This document shows, piece by piece, positions 1 through 5,384 of a stretch of DNA of 5,384 bases. The DNA comes from CAZXSK01 sp964642855. GTDB taxonomy: Bacteria > Planctomycetota > Phycisphaerae > SM23-33. Location: NCBI GenBank assembly GCA_964642855.1, contig CAZXSK010000118.1, positions 1 through 5,384 of the forward strand, in the 5' to 3' direction. The notes beneath the pieces were generated by a model that saw only the letters and a program-made list of their open reading frames with translations, was not told the DNA's origin and did no database searches. Positions within the stretch are counted from its first letter, which is position 1, and each line of letters starts with the position of its first letter. Position numbers and translations under genes: made by a program.

Positions 1-1653
1 ACAGTTACGGTCCGTCACATGATCGACAAGAAGATGCGGAGAACTGTGAAGCAAACGTACACCTTACCGGCCGATGGAGTCCTTCGCTACGAGGGCAAGA
101 AGGCCACGCCGAGCGAGGCTCTGAAGACAGGCCGTCACGTCCGGGCACATCCGGCGCGAAAGCAAACAATCCTCGCGATTACGCCCCAAGCACGTCTGGA
201 CACAGTCTCGGAGCGGAAGGCCGCCTGGAAGAACCTGAAGGAATACACCTGGGTCAATGAAGGCTACTTCGCGGGTTACTACCATCATTGGTTGTTCTTC
301 GCGGGTGAGCCTTTCCGCGATGGCAAAGGCGGAGAGAAGCTCGTGAATACTTGCCAGGCGGGGGCGCACGTCACCGACAGCCTGTTCACGGCGCATACAC
401 TCATCAACGGGAATTTCGTCACCTCGGCCGCTGCCTTTCGACCCGGGGGACGTGCACTCTTCCTGCCCGACCCCATTCACAGCCGTCATCGGGCATCACA
501 CGTGGTCCTACAGCCGACCGACAACGGGCACGTTGAGGGGCAAGTCAAGGGCGTGGAGGGAAACAACCTTCATCTGCTCGTGACGACCTGCCCGTCCGGT
601 CGGGCCGAACACCTTGAGCGGAAAACCGTAACGATCCAGCTCGCCGATGACGCAGTCTACCATCTCAATGGAAAGCCGGATGCAAAGCGGGCAAACGCCC
701 TGCTGAAAGGAAACACCGTTCGTGTCCTGCCCGCCTGGAGCGGAGCTATGCTGATTCGTGATCTGGATGTTGAGAAAGGAAGAGTCTCCGGATACGGCGT
801 GACCAACAAGGTCACCGGAGAGGTCGAAAAGCCTGTTACCGCCGATGAAGAAGCGGAATTCCAGATTCATTTCGGCCAAGTCCTCTTCTCGCCTCTTAGT
901 CCCGCTCAATACGTGGATGCGACGTTTACATGGACAGACGGGCAGGTCCGTGATCTGAAGCTCTTCAATAAGCGATGGCCCGAACTGTACAAGGTGAAGA
1001 ATCCCAAGACCGATGTCAACTTCGATGGAGAAGAACTCACCGGCTGGATAGAGGGACATTTCTCTGGCGGCACGATCTCCGGGTATGGTAAGCCCGGCGT
1101 GTACCGGTTTGAGATCAAAGCGACGGTGCGGAATAACGTCCTGACCGGGCAGATCCAGAAGACGACCGTCAACGGAACCGAAGCGGAAAAGATCAAGGCT
1201 ACTGATGTTGGTCGATTGGATCGGCGCTTTGGAGGCACCGTTCGGGTTGGCCCGGCCAAAACCAAGACCGGCCTGTATCGCATAGTTCTGCATGAGGGGA
1301 TCGAGCCGACGATCTATCTCTCGCGGGACGCGAATGGCTGGGGGAAAGGCTTGGGGATTGTTTCGGGAAACCGACGGCCGAGGAAGATGATGGCGGTGGA
1401 TCCGAGTAACCTCAAGCTCAACCAACAGGGTTTAACGGGCTCAATCCGCATCAAGCTGCCGGCCATCTTGCTGGAAAACGCTTCCAAGCCACAATGGAAG
1501 ACGTACCATATCTCGGCCGAGAAGACTGACGACAAGAACGCGCAACACTTTGAGGGTCGGTATAGGATGGTCTTTGGCAACAACCCACTGCTCTACGTCG
1601 GCCCGGGCGGTACCATCATCCATGAGACCGATGAGGACAATCCCCATGAGTGA
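1..1653 (+). CDS. Repeated-module beta-rich protein of unknown function (5' end outside window)
   Basis: I do not recognise a named family for the whole protein. The frame is open from base 1. The first ATG (base 19) has no ribosome binding site, and codons 1-6 read TVTVRH, which fits a beta strand of the first module, so the true start is probably upstream. A signal peptide, if any, is also outside. Two modules resemble each other. The first has LPADGVLRYEGKK (64-102) followed by ALKTGRHVRAHPA (118-156). The second has LADDAVYHLNGK (640-675) followed by ALLKGNTVRVLPA (697-735). They recall small DUF5666-like beta domains, but that is a guess. A second pair lies downstream. One copy has EELTGWIEG (from about 1030) then YRFEIKATV (from 1102); the other has QGLTGSIRI (from about 1426) then YHISAEKT (from 1504). 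No catalytic motif or membrane segment is visible. The stop TGA (1651-1653) overlaps the start of the propeller gene, so the two form an operon. The coding call is firm; the function is unknown. Confidence 0.85.
   Translation, partial: TVTVRHMIDKKMRRTVKQTYTLPADGVLRYEGKKATPSEALKTGRHVRAHPARKQTILAITPQARLDTVSERKAAWKNLKEYTWVNEGYFAGYYHHWLFFAGEPFRDGKGGEKLVNTCQAGAHVTDSLFTAHTLINGNFVTSAAAFRPGGRALFLPDPIHSRHRASHVVLQPTDNGHVEGQVKGVEGNNLHLLVTTCPSGRAEHLERKTVTIQLADDAVYHLNGKPDAKRANALLKGNTVRVLPAWSGAMLIRDLDVEKGRVSGYGVTNKVTGEVEKPVTADEEAEFQIHFGQVLFSPLSPAQYVDATFTWTDGQVRDLKLFNKRWPELYKVKNPKTDVNFDGEELTGWIEGHFSGGTISGYGKPGVYRFEIKATVRNNVLTGQIQKTTVNGTEAEKIKATDVGRLDRRFGGTVRVGPAKTKTGLYRIVLHEGIEPTIYLSRDANGWGKGLGIVSGNRRPRKMMAVDPSNLKLNQQGLTGSIRIKLPAILLENASKPQWKTYHISAEKTDDKNAQHFEGRYRMVFGNNPLLYVGPGGTIIHETDEDNPHE
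1633..1637 (+). promoter_or_regulatory. Ribosome binding site of the propeller gene, inside gene 1
   Basis: GAGGA lies 8 bases before the ATG at 1646 and is the best Shine-Dalgarno match near any candidate start of the next gene. It decides between that ATG and the in-frame alternatives at 1550 (TTG), 1622 (ATG) and 1631 (ATG). Only the 1646 start gives a normal signal peptide at the extreme N-terminus. The site lies within the last codons of gene 1, so ribosomes finishing gene 1 could re-initiate here. Confidence 0.7.
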
Positions 1654-3859
1654 TCGTGCCGTCCTGAATGGATTCACGCTTATCCTCCTGTGTACGTTCG
1701 GTGGGATCGTTTCCCCTGCTGACGCGGAAGACAGGCCGTTGATCGGTGGACATGACGAGGAAGTGATACTCGGCTTCACAACCATGCATCGGGCCATCGA
1801 GGAAGGTCAATATGCCAAAGCGATCAAGTGGTTTCAGGACCTTGTCGACCAGCCGGGGCAACTAACGTGGCCGGTTGAGCGGGGCCACCATATGTCGGTA
1901 CGGATCGCGGCAATGTCGGTGCTGCAATCCCTCCCCGCCGAGGGACAGATGGTGTACCGCCGTCTGTACGACGAGCAGGCCAGTATCCTCTACGCCCGCG
2001 CCGCAAAGGACTTGGATGCCATTGCCCTCCGGGAGGTCTACGCACGTTACCCGATGTTGGCCGCCGGTCGCCAGGCGGCAGTTCTGCTGGGGGCCCTGGC
2101 CATGGACCAGAGCCGATACGCCGAAGCCGTCTGGTGGTGGCAACAGGCGGCGAAGCTGGCCGCCGGCAGCGATGCTGAAGGCCCCTTGGTGGCGAAGGTC
2201 GCCGTGGCGGCCCACTTGGCCGGGTGGAGCGATGTGGCGAAGTCCGCCGCCAAGCGAGTGAACAAGGAATTCGCGGGCGTCTCTGTTGAGTGGGGTGGTC
2301 GACGGCAAACACTTCCAAAATTGGTCGAGGAGCTTCGCAGCCTGCCTCCGCAGCCGGTGGCAAGGCTTGGATCAGGCTGGCCTACCGCCAATGGTCGGGT
2401 AACCGGTTGGGCGTGGACACCTGCGGTCGACAAGGCAAGGCTGGGAGACCTGCAGTGGTGCCACCCCAAAGTGTTTGCGACCGTCAGTGACAACGCCAAC
2501 GTGTTGAAATCACTGGCTGGCCGAACACCTATTGATCGCACGTATCCGCACCCGTCGCACTCAGACTGGAAAGTGACGGTCTCCCGCGGGCTGATCCGCG
2601 GGACCTTTGACCGGGGCAGCAGGAAGCGCGTCGTCGAGATCCCCCCGGTGATCCGGCCGATCGTGCATGACGGCCGGGTCATCGTCCGAACCGACGATGG
2701 ACTGACCGCCCGGCGTCTCAGCGACGGCAAGCAACTCTGGCATACCCCGCTGCCCCTTCACCGACGGGTGGGTGGGCGGCGCTACGGTATGACGAGGCTC
2801 GCGGACGAGGGGTGGTACAAGATCGCCTGCGACGGGGACCGGGCGTTCGTGATGGGCGAGATGCTTCCCACCCTCGCGATCAAGGGGCCTCGCCCAGGGC
2901 ATATGAGAGAGATCAAACCGGAGCAGAGAGACACTTCCACGCTGTTCTGCGTTTCGCTGAAAGATGGCGAAATTCTCTGGCGCGTCGGGCACGGGGCTAA
3001 GGAGGGGCCCGCCGAGATGCGGCTTATGAAATTCCACACCGCTCCGCTTGCCGCGAACGGACGGGTCTATGCCTTGACGTTGCGCCGAAACTACGGGGCC
3101 TTCAGGCTGATATGCTTCGACCAGTACACCGGGCGACTGGTCTGGGACGAGGTCGTCTGCCAGATTCCCCAGGGCCACGGGAGTTCCTGGCGGAACATCC
3201 ACGCCTTCGTGAACGGCACAGCCCCATCTCTGTTCGCCGGGAGACTGGTGGTGTGCACAAACGCCGGAGTCATCGGTGTATTTGACGCCAATAACGGGCG
3301 GCCAGTCTGGCTGAGACAGTACGATACAGCGATGAGCGGCCGTGGAAGCAGGATGGACGTGAATCACCGACGGGTCAATCCGGTCGTCTTGGCCGGCGAG
3401 GTAATGGTGACATTGCCGTATGATTCCGGTCGTGTTCTAGCCTGCGATTTCAACAGTGGTAAGCTTATCTGGACGGCCAAGCGGAATGGGGCGCATCGCC
3501 TGACCGGCCTGCGAGCCGATCGGGTACTGCTCACCGGCGACGATGGCTGGCGGCTGGTGAGCAGCTCGGACGGGAAGGTGCTCGCCTCGAACGACTCGAT
3601 CCCGGTTCACGGTAAACCGGCCGTGACAGAGGGGGCCGCCTGGATGTCCGCCAAGGACGGGCGGGTGCTGCGCCTGGAGATCGACAGCGGCGAAGTGTCC
3701 ACCGTCGGGCGGATCGACCGAGGACTGCTGGGCAATCTCCTGGTTGTCAACGGAAGGCTCATTGCCGCCAACGCAGCTGGTGTCTGTGCATACGACCTGC
3801 GCGAAACGGGCGAGCATTCAGGCACTACGGACACGCAGGACGGCCCATCGGGCGAATAG
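1646..3859 (+). CDS. Exported helical-repeat plus PQQ-like beta-propeller protein
   Basis: This is a predicted 737-residue secreted or periplasmic protein. Residues 1-27 form a Sec signal peptide: MSDR, a hydrophobic core FTLILLCTFGGIV, and a likely cut after ADA27. C16 lacks a proper lipobox, so a lipoprotein is unlikely. Residues about 40-215 are alpha-helical and TPR-like (for example EEGQYAKAIKWF, QSRYAEAVWWWQQAAKLA). The linker contains GWPTANG (244-250), a degenerate form of the motif that often opens such propellers. The propeller then shows repeated strands ending in (D/N/T)GxxxW: DGKQLW365, DGEILW445, TGRLVW500, NGRPVW555, SGKLIW609, followed by less regular blades at 625-646 (DGKVL), 666-684 (SGEV) and 703-718. 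That makes about eight blades. These are PQQ/BamB-like structural repeats. I see no catalytic residues of PQQ dehydrogenases, so a binding or scaffold role is more likely than an enzyme; that is inference. Its start overlaps gene 1 by 8 bases. The stop is TAG. Confidence 0.95.
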   Translation: MSDRAVLNGFTLILLCTFGGIVSPADAEDRPLIGGHDEEVILGFTTMHRAIEEGQYAKAIKWFQDLVDQPGQLTWPVERGHHMSVRIAAMSVLQSLPAEGQMVYRRLYDEQASILYARAAKDLDAIALREVYARYPMLAAGRQAAVLLGALAMDQSRYAEAVWWWQQAAKLAAGSDAEGPLVAKVAVAAHLAGWSDVAKSAAKRVNKEFAGVSVEWGGRRQTLPKLVEELRSLPPQPVARLGSGWPTANGRVTGWAWTPAVDKARLGDLQWCHPKVFATVSDNANVLKSLAGRTPIDRTYPHPSHSDWKVTVSRGLIRGTFDRGSRKRVVEIPPVIRPIVHDGRVIVRTDDGLTARRLSDGKQLWHTPLPLHRRVGGRRYGMTRLADEGWYKIACDGDRAFVMGEMLPTLAIKGPRPGHMREIKPEQRDTSTLFCVSLKDGEILWRVGHGAKEGPAEMRLMKFHTAPLAANGRVYALTLRRNYGAFRLICFDQYTGRLVWDEVVCQIPQGHGSSWRNIHAFVNGTAPSLFAGRLVVCTNAGVIGVFDANNGRPVWLRQYDTAMSGRGSRMDVNHRRVNPVVLAGEVMVTLPYDSGRVLACDFNSGKLIWTAKRNGAHRLTGLRADRVLLTGDDGWRLVSSSDGKVLASNDSIPVHGKPAVTEGAAWMSAKDGRVLRLEIDSGEVSTVGRIDRGLLGNLLVVNGRLIAANAAGVCAYDLRETGEHSGTTDTQDGPSGE

Positions 3860-3996
3860 CAGTGACCTTTGGCGGCGTCTCACTTGGTGAGGGAGCAGGA
3901 CCAGGATTACACTTGACGGAGATGCTACCAATCTGCGGGCGTTCGTTGCCGGAGACCAGAGAAATGCCATTGCCTGAGAACAGAGAGGGGCCATCC
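3860..3996 (+). other. Intergenic gap with no firm regulatory site
   Basis: This short gap separates the propeller gene from the oxidoreductase. It holds a 5-bp perfect hairpin, CTCAC-TTG-GTGAG (3879-3891), with no following T-run, so it is not a convincing terminator. TTGACG at 3913-3918 resembles a -35 box, but no -10-like hexamer follows at normal spacing. The frame of the downstream gene is open right across the gap, from base 3616 onward, so an upstream stop does not limit its start. Read-through from the propeller gene is possible. Confidence 0.5.
3984..3990 (+). promoter_or_regulatory. Likely ribosome binding site of the oxidoreductase
   Basis: AGAGGGG ends 6 bases before the GTG at 3997. 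A competing site, GGAGA (3951-3955), stands 8 bases before the ATG at 3964, so the sequence alone does not settle the start. The GTG is preferred because the protein then begins MSKYRYERSIP, directly before the FAD-binding strand, which is the usual N-terminal length in this family as I recall it. Confidence 0.5.
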
Positions 3997-5384
3997 GTGA
4001 GCAAATATCGTTACGAGCGTTCGATTCCCGCCGAGGACGGCTGGGACCTGATCATCGCCGGTGGCGGACCGGCCGGGGCCGCTGCGGCCATCTCCGCGGG
4101 TCGACTTGGGGCCAAGGTCCTGCTGCTGGAGGCCATGGGCTGCCTTGGGGGAATGGGCACCTCGGGGCTGGTCACCGCCTTCGACCCGATGGCCGACGGG
4201 AGCAAGCCGCTGGTCGGTGGGGTCATGCAGGAGATCGTCGAGACCCTCTACGAGCGAGGCGAACTCGCCCCGCATGTCACGCCGGATTTCTGGAGGAAGA
4301 AGTATCACTGCTGGACGCCGTTCCGCGTCGAGGGGCTCAAGCGCCTTCTGGACGAGTTGACGGCCGAGGCGGGCGTGGAGGTGCGGTTTCTCACGCGGGT
4401 GATCGACGCGGATGTCGCCGCCGACGGGGCCGTCCGTGGCGTGGTGACCCACAACATCGAAGGCTGCCGCTACGTCGCCGGCAGGACGTTCATCGATGCC
4501 ACCGGCGATGCCGTACTGGCTGATTTGTGCGATATTCCCTGCCGCGAAGCCGGCCACGACGGGCAGCCGAAGCCCATGCCCCCCACACTCTGCTCGCTGG
4601 TCGCCCCAGTCGACTGGAGCGTGGCCACCAACCCCGATCGACCCGAGAGCAACGTCGCCCACCGCCAGCAGGAGAAGCTGGAAGCCGCCATTGCCGATGG
4701 GCACTTCTCGCACCGCGACCGCCACTTGCCCGGGATGTTTCACGTGGGCGATCGCGTGGGCATGCTCAACACCGGGCACGTCTTCCAAATGGACGCACTG
4801 GACGCCCGCAGTCTCTCGGATGGTATGGTCCGTGGCCGGCAGCTGGCGAAGGAATACTTCGACTTCTTCCGCAAATATGTCCCGGGCTGCAAGCAGATCG
4901 AGCATGTCACGACGGCCGCCCTAATGGGCGTTCGCGAGAGCCGCCGCATCGTGGGCGAGTACGAACTGACCATCGACGACTACCTCGCACGCCGGCAGTT
5001 CCCCGACCAGATCGGCGTGTTCAACAAGTTCGTGGACATCCACGTGCACGACGACTCCCCGGAGGAGTTCGAACGGTTCACTCGCGAGAAGGACGAAACC
5101 GGCCGACTCGGGCCCGGCGAGTGCTTCGGAATTCCCTACTCGATCCTCGTGCCGAAAGACTCACGGAACCTGTGGGTGGCCGGTCGGTGCAATTCGTCGG
5201 ATGTGCAGGTGCACGGTTCGATCCGCGTCATGCCGGCCGCCGCGATGATGGGCCAGGCCGCCGGGGCTGCGGCCGTGCAGTCCATCCGGACCAACCAGCC
5301 CGCCAGCGGCCTCGATACCAAGCAGCTCGTGACCACGCTGCGGGACCACAAGGCCTACCTGCCCCAGGAGACCCTCTGTCCCGA
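3997..5384 (+). CDS. FAD-dependent oxidoreductase, PF12831-like (3' end outside window)
   Basis: This is a flavoprotein oxidoreductase; the substrate cannot be told from sequence. With the GTG start, 462 codons are present. An alternative ATG at 3964 would add 11 residues (MPLPENREGPS) that look unconserved. The N-terminal Rossmann dinucleotide-binding motif is clear: DLIIAGGGPAGAAAAIS (17-33), with GGGPAG at 22-27 and the ribose-binding acidic residue E45 at the end of strand 2 (KVLLLE). CLGGMGTSGLVT (49-60) follows, as is typical of this family. ATGD (168-171) is the second FAD-contacting motif, GVRESRR (311-317) is a family hallmark, and the third FAD motif is LWVAGRC (392-398), followed by SIRVMPAAAMMGQAAG. 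The last visible residues (LRDHKAYLPQE) resemble the usual C-terminus, so probably only a few residues are missing. No signal peptide or membrane segment is seen, so it is probably cytoplasmic. Sampled GC is higher here than in gene 1. Family assignment is strong; reaction and pathway are not known. Confidence 0.95.
   Translation, partial: MSKYRYERSIPAEDGWDLIIAGGGPAGAAAAISAGRLGAKVLLLEAMGCLGGMGTSGLVTAFDPMADGSKPLVGGVMQEIVETLYERGELAPHVTPDFWRKKYHCWTPFRVEGLKRLLDELTAEAGVEVRFLTRVIDADVAADGAVRGVVTHNIEGCRYVAGRTFIDATGDAVLADLCDIPCREAGHDGQPKPMPPTLCSLVAPVDWSVATNPDRPESNVAHRQQEKLEAAIADGHFSHRDRHLPGMFHVGDRVGMLNTGHVFQMDALDARSLSDGMVRGRQLAKEYFDFFRKYVPGCKQIEHVTTAALMGVRESRRIVGEYELTIDDYLARRQFPDQIGVFNKFVDIHVHDDSPEEFERFTREKDETGRLGPGECFGIPYSILVPKDSRNLWVAGRCNSSDVQVHGSIRVMPAAAMMGQAAGAAAVQSIRTNQPASGLDTKQLVTTLRDHKAYLPQETLCP

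Noticed and set aside
508..1425. A 305-residue open frame on the minus strand opposite gene 1
   Set aside because: The + strand reading gives internal protein repeats and a proper operon junction, while the minus reading shows no recognisable domain or repeat. Long antisense frames are common opposite GC-rich genes.
1550..1645. Longer version of the propeller protein starting at the TTG of 1550 or the ATGs at 1622 and 1631
   Set aside because: The longer forms bury the signal peptide behind extra residues, and none has a ribosome binding site as well placed as that of the ATG at 1646.
2582..2603. Perfect 8-bp GC-rich hairpin (TCCCGCGG, 6-base loop, CCGCGGGA) inside the propeller gene
   Set aside because: There is no T-run after it and it lies mid-gene. 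It arises from two nearby Arg-Gly codon pairs (SRGLIRG), so a chance product of coding sequence is the simplest reading.
1646..3859. Propeller protein as a PQQ-dependent alcohol dehydrogenase
   Set aside because: Only the structural blade repeats are visible. I see no recognisable PQQ or calcium-binding residues, and the helical N-terminal half is not typical of those enzymes.
3878..3892. Hairpin CTCAC-TTG-GTGAG after the propeller gene as a terminator
   Set aside because: The stem is only 5 bp plus a possible wobble pair, and no T-tract follows. It is too weak to call.
3913..3941. TTGACG as the -35 box of a promoter for the oxidoreductase
   Set aside because: The -10 position at normal spacing is GC-rich (CGGGCG) and does not resemble TATAAT.
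3925..4905. A 326-residue open frame on the minus strand opposite the oxidoreductase
   Set aside because: The + strand carries unmistakable FAD-binding motifs throughout this interval, so the minus frame is a shadow of that gene.

Overview
The window suggests a GC-rich bacterium of Planctomycetes type or a close relative. This rests on protein architecture and not on any marker gene. It contains a secreted PQQ-like beta-propeller protein with a helical-repeat N-terminal half, a protein built from small repeated beta modules, and an FAD-dependent oxidoreductase of the kind abundant in such genomes. All three genes lie on the + strand. No RNA gene, CRISPR array, insertion sequence or phage gene is visible.

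Layout: (1) bases 1-1653 hold the 3' part of a protein of unknown function, whose reading frame is already open at the left edge. It is made of two diverged pairs of repeated beta-rich modules. (2) Bases 1646-3859 encode a 737-residue exported protein: signal peptide, then an alpha-helical repeat region, then about eight PQQ/WD40-like propeller blades. Its ATG lies inside the end of gene 1 (ATGAGTGA overlap), so the two are almost certainly co-transcribed and probably translationally coupled. (3) Bases 3860-3996 are a short gap with no convincing promoter or terminator. (4) From about 3997 to the right edge runs a nearly complete FAD-dependent oxidoreductase (PF12831-like), cut by the window end only near its C-terminus.

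Genes 1 and 2 look like a functional pair, perhaps envelope or secreted proteins in which the propeller serves as an interaction scaffold; this is inference. The oxidoreductase has no visible export signal and is separated by about 140 bases, so it may be only a neighbour. The part most worth pursuing is gene 1 and its overlap with the propeller gene. No clearly new system can be demonstrated from this window alone.
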